A stretch of DNA of 64,000 nt, from NCBI RefSeq assembly GCF_943169635.2, contig NZ_OW968186.1, positions 868,001-932,000 on the forward strand, written 5' to 3'. The DNA comes from Fenollaria sporofastidiosus (GTDB taxonomy: Bacteria > Bacillota > Clostridia > Tissierellales > Peptoniphilaceae). Both the position numbers and the translations under genes were made by a program. The notes under the pieces were generated by a model, which saw nothing but the letters and a program-made list of their open reading frames with translations, searched no databases and was not told the DNA's origin. Within the stretch, counting starts at the first letter, position 1. Each line of letters starts with the position of its first letter. Shown piece after piece: positions 43,728 to 52,688 of the stretch.

Positions 43728-45452
43728 ATGATTACGATTGTAAAACGAATATTAAAAACATCAGGGAAATATCGAAAAAATGTAATCCTTGGTCTTATAT
43801 TTAGTGGATTAAAATCATTTTTTGTTTCTTTGATGTTGTTGGCGGTTTTATTGATTATGATTAATCTTGAACAGATGAATATGACTATTATTATGCAGGC
43901 AACAGCGATTATAGTTGTGAGTATATTCGGCAGATTCATATTTCAGTATCTTTGCGATAGAAAACTTAGTGCTTCAGGCTATGAGATTTTTAAGGATAAA
44001 AGAATTGAAATAGGCGAAAAATTAAAGAAAGCTCCGATGGGATATTTTTCAGAAAAAAACTTAGGGACAATTCAAGCTGTTTTAACGACAACTATTTCCG
44101 ACTTAGAAGCTATGGCAATGCTTGCGATGAACTTTATTGTTGGTGGATTTTTTCAAGCTCTAACTATGACAATCATGTTATTAATCTTTTGTTTTCCAGT
44201 AGGGATGGTGTCTTTAATTGCGATAATCCTTGGGATAGTTGTTCTTAAATTAATCACAAAGAAAACTGAAAAATATTCTCCTATTATGCAAGATTCGCAG
44301 GAAATATTAGTTACAGAAGCAATTGAATATATCAGAGGAATTTCAGTGCTTCGTTCATTTAAGAAAGGGACTGATGGAAAAAATAAAGTTGAAAAAGCTT
44401 TTATGAGGAAATGCGAAGTTGATATAGAGGTCAATGAAGGTTCAGCTTATTTAATGAAATTATATGAAATGATTTTCAAGGTAGCAAGTTGTGCCTTAGT
44501 GCTTGTTGCTACGGTTTTATATATGAATTCACAAATTCCACTTTCATATGCACTGATGTTTATAGTATCTGCCTTTCTGATTTTTTTGGAATTGGAGTTG
44601 GTCAGCGATGGAGCTTTTTTAAGCAGAATGCTCGCAACGCAGCTTAACCGATTGGAATATATTTCGGACATACCTTCACTTGATGATGGTGGAAAAGAGA
44701 TTGATTTGGATTCCTATGATATTGAATTGAAAGATGTTTGTTTCGGCTATGGAGAAAGGGAGATTTTGAACAATATAAACTTGCAAATAAAGTCTAATAG
44801 CAGTTTGGCTATCGTGGGTGCTTCAGGTTCAGGGAAAACAACGCTATGTAATCTGATAGCAAGATTTTGGGATGTCAAGGAGGGTGAAGTTCTTATTGGT
44901 GGACATAATGTTAAGGATTTTACTTCGGAAAGCTTATTAAAAAATATCAGTATGGTATTTCAAAAGGTTTATTTATTTAATGATACGATTGAAAATAATA
45001 TAAAATTTGGAAATCCTAATGCTACACATGATGAGGTGGTTAAGGCTTGTAAGAAAGCTTGTTGCCACGATTTTATAACAAGCCTTAGTGACGGATACAA
45101 CACTGTTGTTGGAGAAGGCGGAACAACATTATCCGGTGGAGAAAAACAGAGAATTTCAATTGCACGAGCAATTCTTAAGGATGCTCCAATTATTATTCTT
45201 GATGAAGCAACTTCAAGTGTAGATCCTGAAAACGAGCATATACTAATTAGTGCAATTAATGAGTTAACAAAAAATAAAACTCTCATTAGCATTGCACATA
45301 GATTATCTACGGTAAGAGAAGCAGATCAAATTATTGTTATTGACAAAGGGGAAATTGTACAACAAGGGAATCATAAGGAACTAATTAGTCAAGATGGAGT
45401 ATATAAACATTTCATTGAAATTAAAAAACAATCTATTGGCTGGCAAATATAG
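43728..45452 (+). CDS. ABC transporter, exporter fold (YbtQ/IrtB-like), subunit 2
   Basis: A 574-residue partner with the same layout: membrane domain (about 15-310), Walker A GASGSGKTT, signature LSGGEKQR, Walker B IIILDEATSSVDPEN and switch His (SIAHRLST). Both ATPase sites look complete, so the heterodimer has no obviously degenerate site. The gene follows the first subunit without a gap; AAAAGGAGG lies before the ATG. The cargo could be a metal-chelate import substrate or a drug for export; the ECF neighbours favour import. Confidence 0.85.
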   Translation: MITIVKRILKTSGKYRKNVILGLIFSGLKSFFVSLMLLAVLLIMINLEQMNMTIIMQATAIIVVSIFGRFIFQYLCDRKLSASGYEIFKDKRIEIGEKLKKAPMGYFSEKNLGTIQAVLTTTISDLEAMAMLAMNFIVGGFFQALTMTIMLLIFCFPVGMVSLIAIILGIVVLKLITKKTEKYSPIMQDSQEILVTEAIEYIRGISVLRSFKKGTDGKNKVEKAFMRKCEVDIEVNEGSAYLMKLYEMIFKVASCALVLVATVLYMNSQIPLSYALMFIVSAFLIFLELELVSDGAFLSRMLATQLNRLEYISDIPSLDDGGKEIDLDSYDIELKDVCFGYGEREILNNINLQIKSNSSLAIVGASGSGKTTLCNLIARFWDVKEGEVLIGGHNVKDFTSESLLKNISMVFQKVYLFNDTIENNIKFGNPNATHDEVVKACKKACCHDFITSLSDGYNTVVGEGGTTLSGGEKQRISIARAILKDAPIIILDEATSSVDPENEHILISAINELTKNKTLISIAHRLSTVREADQIIVIDKGEIVQQGNHKELISQDGVYKHFIEIKKQSIGWQI

Positions 45453-45460
45453 GTGATGAA

Positions 45461-46969
45461 ATGGAAAATGTAGTTATTGATTTTGAGAATGTGAGCTTCA
45501 GCTATGGGACACAAAAAGAAGGGTGTCTAAAGAATATAAATCTTAAAATTCAAGAAGGGGAATTTGTATTGCTTACCGGACAATCTGGTTCGGGAAAAAC
45601 AACTGTTACAAGATTGATAAATGGCTTGATTCCTCATTTCTTTGAAGGAATTTTGACTGGAAGCGTGAAAGTAATAGGAGATGATATAAGGACTGTTACT
45701 CCCGGAGAAATGGGTAAAAATATTGCTTCTATATTTCAAAATCCACGAAGTCAATTTTTTACGACGAATAGTACCAATGAAGTGGCATTTGCTCTTGAGA
45801 ATTATGGAGTAGATAGAGATGAAATGATAGATAGAGTAAATTGTTCGTTTCACGATTTTGAAGCTGAAAATCTTATGGATAGGGATATGTTTTCTTTATC
45901 TAGTGGTGAAAAACAGAAGATAGCGATTATAGCTGCAAAAACCTTGAGTCCTAAGATTTATGTTTTCGATGAGCCATCTGCAAATTTAGATATTCCTTCG
46001 ATTCTTAAATTGAAGGAAATAATGGAAAGCTTAAAGAAACAAGGACATACAGTGATTGTTTCAGAGCATAGATTGTTCTACTTAAAAAATTTGGTAGATA
46101 AATGCTTGATAATGAAAGATGGAGAAATTGATAGGCAACTAAATCACGATGATATTGAAAATTTGGATGAAACGGATCTTCAAACATATAAACTTAGAAC
46201 ATTTAATTTGAGCAATATCAAGTATGGCTTAAAGAACAATGCACCTATTAGTAAGCAACAATCAGACTTTAAGGTGGAGAATTTATCATTTTCGTATAAT
46301 GCAAATAATTCGATTTTAAATAATTGTAATTTAGAAGGAAATTTTGGTGAAACAGTAGCTATAGTTGGACACAATGGAAATGGCAAAACGACATTAGGAA
46401 AAATAATGTCGGGTTTACTAAAAGCAAAAAGTGGACAATTTTACATTGATGGTAAATTTGTAAAGCAAAAAGAATTATACAAAAATGTATATTTTGTGAT
46501 GCAGGATGCAGATTATCAACTTTACTCTGATTCTGTCGTTTCCGAACTGATGCTTAGTTCTATGAATAGTATTAAGCAAAATGATGAAAAAATAGAAAAT
46601 GCCATGACTTTATTGAATATTTCATCATTCAGAAATAGACATCCGCAAAGTTTATCAGGAGGGCAAAAGCAGCGAGTTACTATTGCAGCTGCTATAGCTT
46701 CAAATAAAAAAATTCTGATTTTTGATGAGCCAACCAGTGGACTTGATTATGAGAACATGAAAGGTGTATCGGAAGCAATAAATTATCTTCGCAAAAAGGG
46801 AAAACTGATTTTTGTTATTTCTCATGATTTAGAGTTTTTAAGTAAAGTAGCAAGTAAAGCAGTGTTTATAGAGAACAATACTATCATTAAAAGCATCAGC
46901 TTAAAGAGTAGTGATGATTTTGAAACGGTAAAAAAATTTTTATTACAGAATGAGAGATATGAAGAATGA
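45461..46969 (+). CDS. Fused double ECF ATPase (EcfA1-EcfA2-like)
   Basis: A 502-residue protein with two complete ATPase domains in tandem: the first with GQSGSGKTT, a degenerate signature LSSGEKQK and VFDEPSANLD, the second with GHNGNGKTT, LSGGQKQR and IFDEPTSGLD. Ordinary EcfA1 and EcfA2 are separate proteins of about 280 residues. This provides both motor subunits of an energy-coupling-factor importer. EcfT (overlapping by four bases) and an S component follow, giving a complete dedicated module. Confidence 0.88.
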   Translation: MENVVIDFENVSFSYGTQKEGCLKNINLKIQEGEFVLLTGQSGSGKTTVTRLINGLIPHFFEGILTGSVKVIGDDIRTVTPGEMGKNIASIFQNPRSQFFTTNSTNEVAFALENYGVDRDEMIDRVNCSFHDFEAENLMDRDMFSLSSGEKQKIAIIAAKTLSPKIYVFDEPSANLDIPSILKLKEIMESLKKQGHTVIVSEHRLFYLKNLVDKCLIMKDGEIDRQLNHDDIENLDETDLQTYKLRTFNLSNIKYGLKNNAPISKQQSDFKVENLSFSYNANNSILNNCNLEGNFGETVAIVGHNGNGKTTLGKIMSGLLKAKSGQFYIDGKFVKQKELYKNVYFVMQDADYQLYSDSVVSELMLSSMNSIKQNDEKIENAMTLLNISSFRNRHPQSLSGGQKQRVTIAAAIASNKKILIFDEPTSGLDYENMKGVSEAINYLRKKGKLIFVISHDLEFLSKVASKAVFIENNTIIKSISLKSSDDFETVKKFLLQNERYEE

Positions 46970-47667
46970 ATAAATCTTGCAAACAAAATGGAATAAGATA
47001 TGATCCGAGGATTAAGTTGTTACAAGTTTTAATTATAGGGATTTTAGTATTTACATTGGCTGGTAAAAAGTATGAAGTTCTACTTTTTTTGTCAGTATTT
47101 GCATATGGAATGATAAGTGGAATTTACAAAACTTGTTTTAAATTCTTAGTTTTATATGTAGTGTTGTTTATGCTAGCAGAAATAAGTCCTTTATTTATTT
47201 CAACAACAATACACTACTTTATCCTTCCCTTTGCAACATTGACATTTGCGGCTATTAATATGAGTAGGACAAGTGATGTATCTGAAGTATTAGCTTCCTT
47301 GCAAAATATGAAAATCCCATACTATATCAACATTCCATTGGCTGTTATATTAAGATTTTTTCCTACCTTGAAACATGATTTTATTTGTATAAGGCAGGGA
47401 ATTAAAACGAGAGGGATTGATATTTCCTTCCTTGGATTTTTAAAACATCCATTTAAAATTTATGAAATGATGTTGATTCCTATGTTAATGCGAATGTTAT
47501 GTACTGCAACTGAGTTGTCGGCATCTGTTGAGACACGAGGACTTGGAGTTTCGTGCAAAAAAACTAGTTATACAGAAGTCAAATTTCGTATGCTTGATAT
47601 GTTATTGCTAGTAATAATGATTGTATTTTATATAACTATCATCATTATGAAAATAAAAAATATTTAA
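46966..47667 (+). CDS. EcfT-type transmembrane coupling protein
   Basis: A 233-residue membrane protein, first sequence block YDPRIKLLQVLIIG, with five or so helices and a cytosolic coupling segment. The C-terminal SASVETRGLG matches the Ala-Arg-Gly type coupling motif of EcfT proteins (ExRG variant), and FFPTLKHDFICIRQGIKTRG is the other. It links the fused ATPase to the S component. Its ATGA start overlaps the ATPase stop. Confidence 0.85.
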   Translation: MNKSCKQNGIRYDPRIKLLQVLIIGILVFTLAGKKYEVLLFLSVFAYGMISGIYKTCFKFLVLYVVLFMLAEISPLFISTTIHYFILPFATLTFAAINMSRTSDVSEVLASLQNMKIPYYINIPLAVILRFFPTLKHDFICIRQGIKTRGIDISFLGFLKHPFKIYEMMLIPMLMRMLCTATELSASVETRGLGVSCKKTSYTEVKFRMLDMLLLVIMIVFYITIIIMKIKNI

Positions 47668-47684
47668 AAATAAGGAGAATGATT

Positions 47685-48266
47685 ATGGAAGAAAAAAAGA
47701 AATTTCAAATTAAAGATTTAATTATTACAGCACTAATGGTGTTATGCTCACAGGTTTTATACAGAGTATTAACCTTTTTGTTCGTAACGCCATATACAAT
47801 GTTATTGGCTGTTCCAATATGGGCAATTATTGGAGCTATTGCTTATTTCTTAGTACCTTTTAAAACAAAAAATCCGTGGATGATTTTATTGTTCTGCATA
47901 CTTACAGGAATTATAAGCTTTTATCCACCATATATAATTAGTTTGATAATCGCAGGAATTATTGCGATAGTAATTGCACAAACAAAGGGAATACAAAATT
48001 ATAAAGGATTAACAATCGGTTATATAATATTTTGTATTCTTGCTGGTTTTGGTGGAATGTGTGTTCCATTTCTTTTCTATGCAGAGCAAACGATTAAATC
48101 TTATGAAAAAATGTTTGGCAGTGAATATATGGAAACTCTAACTAAACTTGTTTCCCCTATGACCTCAGTACTATTTCTTGTTGTTATAGCGATTTGTGCG
48201 TTGATTGGAGCAGTAATTTCTAAGAAACTATTGAAGAAGCATTTTGAAAAAGCAGGAATGATTTAG
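47685..48266 (+). CDS. MptD-family ECF S component
   Basis: A 193-residue protein with five to six helices that starts with a basic cytosolic segment FQIKDLIITALMVLCSQ and carries no ATPase. Length and helices match the MptD/Trep_Strep family of putative ECF substrate-binding proteins. It would determine the specificity of the module with genes at 45461 and 46966. The substrate is not established. The ATG chosen has AAGGAG seven bases upstream; the ATG two codons earlier is too close. Confidence 0.8.
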   Translation: MEEKKKFQIKDLIITALMVLCSQVLYRVLTFLFVTPYTMLLAVPIWAIIGAIAYFLVPFKTKNPWMILLFCILTGIISFYPPYIISLIIAGIIAIVIAQTKGIQNYKGLTIGYIIFCILAGFGGMCVPFLFYAEQTIKSYEKMFGSEYMETLTKLVSPMTSVLFLVVIAICALIGAVISKKLLKKHFEKAGMI

Positions 48267-48302
48267 GATTTTTCATAGAGAAAATTGGGGGAAGGGATAA
48301 TA

Positions 48303-48356
48303 ATGAAAATGACAAGATACTTCATTACAATCAATCAAATTATTTGCCCTTCTTAA
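48303..48356 (+). CDS. Possible 17-residue peptide ORF
   Basis: GGGGGAAGGG, six bases before an ATG, opens a 17-codon frame (MKMTRYFITINQIICPS). It lies between the S component and a terminator, so it is on the same transcript. It is too short to judge; chance or a gene remnant is equally possible. The rest of 48267-48567 holds the two terminators listed and nothing else recognisable. Confidence 0.25.
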   Translation: MKMTRYFITINQIICPS

Positions 48357-48436
48357 ATTCAGAAATGCTTTTATATAGCAATATCTTTTAAAAAAACAGA
48401 TAAATAGAAAACAATAAAACATTAGTTTTAAACTGA

Positions 48437-48475
48437 GAGGACTTTTTACGCCAAAGTATAGAAGTCCTCCTTTTT
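48437..48475 (+). terminator. Terminator of the ABC/ECF cluster
   Basis: Stem GAGGACTT / AAGTCCTC with a 17-base loop, followed by C and five T. Confidence 0.85.
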
Positions 48476-48531
48476 ATTCAAGAAAAAATTTATATTTGTC
48501 TAAAAAGAAGAAGCCTTTGAATCTTCTCGCA

Positions 48532-48564
48532 AAAGAATCCGCAAGTTAATCTTGCGGATTCTTT
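48532..48564 (-). terminator. Terminator of dinB (reverse strand)
   Basis: A perfect 14-bp inverted repeat, AAAGAATCCGCAAG / CTTGCGGATTCTTT, with loop TTAAT, directly after the dinB stop. The reverse strand continues into T-residues. Confidence 0.85.
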
Positions 48565-48567
48565 ATT

Positions 48568-49806
48568 TCATATCATATTCTTAAAGCCACTTGGCAAGGT
48601 CACAACGCTTGGCTTCTCAGGCATCTTATTGTTAAGCTCGAGTCCCAAGTAGCCTATCTTGTCATCTCCAAACTTCTCTCTGATCTCATTGAAGACTTTT
48701 TCAAGTCTATCGTCCTTGACAATTTTCTTAGGGGCGAATAGACTCAGCTGCTCGGTGTTTGTGTTCCTTGTAAGGTTTATCGCGGATATGCATAGGCTCC
48801 TTATGCCTTCTTTGAAGTCGTAGCGCGACCTGAAGAGCTCCATCGCCATATCGTTTATTCTAAGTGCGCTTATGCTTGTCTGTGTAAAGACCTTTTGGAA
48901 ACTAAGCGTCTCAAGCTTTCTGTCTCTTATCGATATCCTTACTCCGCCTGCTTTGAGATTCTCTTCGACCAATTTTTTGCTCACATCAATTGCGAGTTCT
49001 TCGAATATTTTTTTAACCTCATCGTAGGAGTGTAGGTCTGCCTTAGTGGTTACACCTCTGGATATGGACTTAATCTCGTCGCGGTGGTAGTAGTCACAAA
49101 CTGCACTTGTGTCGTAGCCGTTAGCGTACTGCCATAGATATAGTCCTCTTATGCCAAGCTTTCTTCTTAAAAAGCTCACATCTGCCTTTGCAAGCTCGCC
49201 TAGGGTGTTTATGTCCATATACATAAGCTTCTTCTTAGTCTTAGAGCCTATGCCAATGATTTTATCTGTAGCTAGCGGCCAAACTATGCTCTTAAAGTCA
49301 TCTTTAGCTATGAGTGTTACGGCATCTGGCTTCTTAAGGTCGCTTCCAAGCTTTGCGAATATCTTGTTAAAGCTCACTCCAATGCTTACGGTGATGCCGA
49401 GCTCCTTTTTGATGCGCTCTTTGATTTTGTAAGCAATCTCTTCGCCGCTTCCAAATAGTGTCTTGGAGCCTGTTACGTCGAGCCAGCACTCATCAAGGCC
49501 GAAGGGTTCGACTTGATTAGTGTAGCTGTAGTAAATTTGGTGTGCGCGCCTCGAGAATTTTAGGTACTCATCGTAGTGTGGCCTTACTGCAACTAGATTA
49601 GGGCACTTCATCTTCGCCTCATATAAGCTATCTCCCGTCTTCACACCAAAGGCCTTTGCTTCGTAGCTCTTTGCGAGAACCACGGAGTGTCTATCTTCTA
49701 CCGAGCCACAAACTACGAGCCTCTTTCCAATGAGTGAGGGGTCGAGCCTTCTCTCTATGGATGCGTAGCAGTTGTTCATGTCGGAGTGTAGTATCGTTCT
49801 TGTCAT
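48568..49806 (-). CDS. dinB: Y-family DNA polymerase IV
   Basis: A 412-residue translesion polymerase. The catalytic core shows HSDMNNCYASIE (metal-binding Asp) and GLDECWLDVTGS (catalytic Asp-Glu; SIDEAYLDVT in E. coli DinB). Thumb and little-finger domains follow; IGIGSKTKKKLMYM is the helix-hairpin-helix. It copies damaged DNA with low fidelity. Two ATGs are adjacent; the second is preferred because AGGTGA lies only one base before the first. The upstream promoter is consensus; no LexA box was recognised. Confidence 0.93.
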   Translation of the reverse strand: MTRTILHSDMNNCYASIERRLDPSLIGKRLVVCGSVEDRHSVVLAKSYEAKAFGVKTGDSLYEAKMKCPNLVAVRPHYDEYLKFSRRAHQIYYSYTNQVEPFGLDECWLDVTGSKTLFGSGEEIAYKIKERIKKELGITVSIGVSFNKIFAKLGSDLKKPDAVTLIAKDDFKSIVWPLATDKIIGIGSKTKKKLMYMDINTLGELAKADVSFLRRKLGIRGLYLWQYANGYDTSAVCDYYHRDEIKSISRGVTTKADLHSYDEVKKIFEELAIDVSKKLVEENLKAGGVRISIRDRKLETLSFQKVFTQTSISALRINDMAMELFRSRYDFKEGIRSLCISAINLTRNTNTEQLSLFAPKKIVKDDRLEKVFNEIREKFGDDKIGYLGLELNNKMPEKPSVVTLPSGFKNMI

Positions 49807-49867
49807 CATCTCACCTGTCTTTCATCTACTTAAATCAATACTTATTATTACTTGAATGACTAAGACA

Positions 49868-49896
49868 ATTATAGACCATTATTTCTGGAATGTCAA
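49868..49896 (-). promoter_or_regulatory. Promoter of dinB
   Basis: On the reverse strand: TTGACA (plus 49891-49896), 17-base spacer and TATAAT (plus 49868-49873), both perfect consensus, 61 bases before the gene. Confidence 0.8.
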
Positions 49897-49996
49897 TACT
49901 ACTTTTGACTTATATTGTATACCATTAGACATATAAACTGAAATTACAAGCCAAATAAAGAAACTAAGTGTGCTAACGACATATATAGTAGAAGGA

Positions 49997-50032
49997 GTAT
50001 GACCATATACCTCATCATGTATATAGTCATAC
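49997..50032. repeat. 14-bp inverted repeat beside array C
   Basis: GTATGACCATATAC and GTATATAGTCATAC, complementary except one base, surround CTCATCAT. There is no T-run, so it is not a standard terminator. It directly precedes the tandem array at 50042. Together they fill most of the gap between dinB and ecfA1; 49897-49996 holds nothing else recognisable. Confidence 0.6.
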
Positions 50033-50041
50033 ACAGAGGAT

Positions 50042-50140
50042 TATATAAGAGGCGAGGTATATAGTTGGAAGCTTACTACTATATGAGAGGCGTGGTATAT
50101 AGTGGGAGGCTTACTACTATATGAGAGGCGAGGTACATAA
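50042..50140. repeat. Tandem array C, 38-bp unit made of two 19-bp halves
   Basis: Units at 50042-50079 and 50080-50117 are both 38 bases and differ at only a few positions; a partial third runs 50118-50140. Each consists of halves like TATATGAGAGGCGTGGTAT and ATAGTGGGAGGCTTACTAC. The first half is related to the unit in arrays A and B. ACTATAT and ATATAGT flank the GAGAGGCGTGGT core, so transcripts could fold. Confidence 0.8.
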
Positions 50141-50164
50141 AGGGCAATTCTTAGCTTAAACATC

Positions 50165-50193
50165 TTGTAAAATCGTGTGGAATATGGTATTAT
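50165..50193 (+). promoter_or_regulatory. Promoter of the ecf-truA operon
   Basis: TTGTAA (50165-50170), 17-base spacer, TATTAT (50188-50193). It covers an in-frame GTG at 50175, which excludes that as the ecfA1 start. Confidence 0.6.
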
Positions 50194-50210
50194 TAAATTT
50201 AGGTGATAGC

Positions 50211-51026
50211 ATGATTAAATTTGATAATGTAAGCTTTGCTTACGATCGCAATGAAAAAGATAATAAGGCTTTGGACTCTGTCAGCTTTGAGATAAAGAAG
50301 GGCGAGTTCGTATCCATACTTGGTATGAACGGCAGCGGCAAGTCAACCATAGCGAAGATTATGGACGGCATCTTGCTTCCAACTGAAGGCGACGCAACTG
50401 TCATGGGTATGAATACGAAAAGCGAAGCGAACCTTCTTGAGATAAGACAGAACTTAGGTCTTGTTTTTCAAAACCCTGACAATCAAATCATAGCGACTAT
50501 AGTCGAAGAGGATGTTGCCTTTGGTCCTGAGAACTTAGGACTACCGACTCCTGAGATTAGAAAGAGGGTCGACGATGCTTTAGAGATAGTTTCGATGACG
50601 GAGTATAAGAAGCACGCACCGAACTTATTAAGTGGTGGACAAAAACAAAGACTTGCCATCGCAGGTATACTTGCTATCAACCCAAACATCATTGTCTTTG
50701 ATGAACCGACTGCCATGCTAGATCCAGTTGGCAGAAAGGAAGTCATGGACACTATCATTAAATTAAACAGAGAATATGAAAAGACTATCATACTAATCAC
50801 GCACTTTATGAGTGAGGCTGTCTTGTCTGATAGGCTTATGGTTATGCATGAGGGAAGGCTTGTGTGGGACGACACTCCTAGAAGGATATTCTCCGACGTC
50901 AAGAGAGTGCACTCGCTTGGCCTGGATGTGCCTCAAGTAACGGAGCTAAGTAATCTACTCAAGGAAGACGGCTTTAATGTGAGTGGTGACGAGCTTAGCA
51001 TAGATGAATTGGTGGCAAAACTATGA
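50211..51026 (+). CDS. ecfA1: Energy-coupling factor ATPase EcfA1
   Basis: A 271-residue ATPase of the general ECF vitamin/metal importer. Walker A GMNGSGKST, Q-loop VFQNPDNQIIATIVEEDVAF (the NPDNQ form typical of EcfA1), signature LSGGQKQR, Walker B VFDEPTAMLDPVG, switch His (ITHFMSE). The start ATG has AGGTGA upstream and lies after the promoter. Four genes ecfA1-ecfA2-ecfT-truA overlap one another; this group is shared by many S components encoded elsewhere. No S component is present here. Confidence 0.95.
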   Translation: MIKFDNVSFAYDRNEKDNKALDSVSFEIKKGEFVSILGMNGSGKSTIAKIMDGILLPTEGDATVMGMNTKSEANLLEIRQNLGLVFQNPDNQIIATIVEEDVAFGPENLGLPTPEIRKRVDDALEIVSMTEYKKHAPNLLSGGQKQRLAIAGILAINPNIIVFDEPTAMLDPVGRKEVMDTIIKLNREYEKTIILITHFMSEAVLSDRLMVMHEGRLVWDDTPRRIFSDVKRVHSLGLDVPQVTELSNLLKEDGFNVSGDELSIDELVAKL

Positions 51027-51883
51027 TTGAAATACAAAATTTATCATTTATATACAATAAGAACACACCATTCGAGGTGAAGGCGCTTGACGATATCTCA
51101 CTTACTATCAAGGACCACAGCTTTATAGGTATCATTGGTCACACAGGCTCTGGTAAGTCAACATTTATGCAGCAGCTCAATGGCCTACTTAGACCTACAT
51201 CTGGAACTATCATCATAGACGGTGTTGATATAACTCAAAAGGAAATCAAGTTAAACAAACTACGCGAGAGCGTGGGCATGGTCTTTCAATATCCAGAGTA
51301 CCAACTCTTTGAAGAGACTGTTGCAAAGGATGTTGCCTTCGGACCTAAGAACCTTGGACTAAGTGATGAAGAAGTGGCGATACGTGTCAAGGATGCGATT
51401 GAGGATGTTAAGCTTGATTACGAATGGATCAAGGACAGGTCGCCATTTGAGCTATCGGGTGGACAAAAAAGGCGTGTTGCTATAGCGGGCATACTTGCTA
51501 TGAGGCCTAAGGTGCTTATACTTGACGAGCCAACAGCAGGTCTTGATCCGCGTGCTAGAGAAGAAATACTTAATGAAATCTACGATATATACAAGAAGTC
51601 TAAGATTACAGTAGTTTTAGTTTCGCACTCCATGGAGGATGTCTTTACTTATGCAAACGAGATAGTTGTCTTAAGCAAAGGAAGGCTTATCATGCACAAG
51701 ACTACTGACGAAGCAGTTAAAGAGAGGGAACTACTGAAGAAGTACGACGTTGGTGTACCTGAGATAACAGAATTTATGTTTACTTTGCAGGAGAAGTATC
51801 CAGGACTTAATCCATATGTCAAGACTGTCGAAGAAGCTAGAAAGCACATAGAAGAGTATTTTGAGGTGAAGAAAAATGTTTAA
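51023..51883 (+). CDS. ecfA2: Energy-coupling factor ATPase EcfA2
   Basis: A 286-residue ATPase with Walker A GHTGSGKST, Q-loop VFQYPEYQLFEETVAKDVAF (the YPEYQLFE form typical of EcfA2), signature LSGGQKRR, Walker B ILDEPTAGLDPRA and switch His (VSHSMED). It forms the motor heterodimer with EcfA1. ATGA overlap with ecfA1; its end overlaps ecfT by eight bases. Confidence 0.95.
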   Translation: MIEIQNLSFIYNKNTPFEVKALDDISLTIKDHSFIGIIGHTGSGKSTFMQQLNGLLRPTSGTIIIDGVDITQKEIKLNKLRESVGMVFQYPEYQLFEETVAKDVAFGPKNLGLSDEEVAIRVKDAIEDVKLDYEWIKDRSPFELSGGQKRRVAIAGILAMRPKVLILDEPTAGLDPRAREEILNEIYDIYKKSKITVVLVSHSMEDVFTYANEIVVLSKGRLIMHKTTDEAVKERELLKKYDVGVPEITEFMFTLQEKYPGLNPYVKTVEEARKHIEEYFEVKKNV

Positions 51884-52688
51884 TAACATATCAATCGGAC
51901 AATACTTTCCTACAGACAGCTTTGTTCACAGACTAGATCCAAGAGTCAAGCTGATCTTCGTCTTCGCTTTTATGATAGCGATATTCTTCGTTGATTCATA
52001 CAGCATACTAGCTCTTGTTGGCTTATCGATAATCATGCTTATAGTCTTGAGCAAGGTGCCACTAAAGATTATATTTAAAGGACTAAAGCCTATGCGCGTA
52101 ATCGTCATCATGACACTTGTTTTTAACTTATTCTTTACGCCAGGCAGACAAATATTTCCAAATATTAAGTGGCCATCAATGTCTTACGAAGGACTTAACA
52201 CAGGACTTTTCATGTCGTTTAGACTTTTATTGCTACTACTTGGCTCATCGCTACTAACACTTACGACATCGCCTATCAGATTAACTGATGGATTAGAGTC
52301 ACTTATGAGTCCACTTAAGGTTTTCAAAGTGCCTACACATGAACTTGCTATGATGATGACTATAGCACTAAGGTTCATACCGACACTTGCTGAGGAGGCA
52401 AGCAAGATCAAGATGGCGCAAGAGTCGAGAGGTGCAAGCTTTGATGGCAAGAACCTAATCGAGACAGCAAAGAAGATGCTGCCGCTTATGATACCACTTT
52501 TCCTAAACGCGCTTAAGAGAGCGGACGAGCTAGCAGTTGCGATGGATGCAAGATGTTACAGCGGAGGAGAGCACAGAGGCAAGCTAAACCCACTTATCTA
52601 TACTAATGTAGATAGATTAGCTATACTAGTAATACTTGTTTACTTTGCGTTTATAATATCGACAAAGTATCTATTTAATTTCATATGA
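51876..52688 (+). CDS. ecfT: Energy-coupling factor transmembrane protein EcfT
   Basis: A 270-residue membrane protein. HRLDPRVKLIFVFAFMIAI opens the helical part. The coupling helices carry both signatures: AQESRGASF near residue 188 and AMDARCYSGG near residue 225 (in the usual 'ARG' place it has ARC). It connects the ATPases to S components. It overlaps truA by four bases (ATGA). Confidence 0.93.
   Translation: MFNNISIGQYFPTDSFVHRLDPRVKLIFVFAFMIAIFFVDSYSILALVGLSIIMLIVLSKVPLKIIFKGLKPMRVIVIMTLVFNLFFTPGRQIFPNIKWPSMSYEGLNTGLFMSFRLLLLLLGSSLLTLTTSPIRLTDGLESLMSPLKVFKVPTHELAMMMTIALRFIPTLAEEASKIKMAQESRGASFDGKNLIETAKKMLPLMIPLFLNALKRADELAVAMDARCYSGGEHRGKLNPLIYTNVDRLAILVILVYFAFIISTKYLFNFI

Noticed and set aside
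48267..48302. Riboswitch or other structured RNA in the gap after the S component
   Set aside because: No conserved aptamer-like structure seen; only terminators and a small ORF.
49807..49996. LexA/SOS box before dinB
   Set aside because: The region has a consensus promoter but I found no LexA-like palindrome over it.
50483..50902. 139-codon reverse frame inside ecfA1
   Set aside because: Mirror of conserved ATPase sequence; similar shadows occur opposite many genes here.
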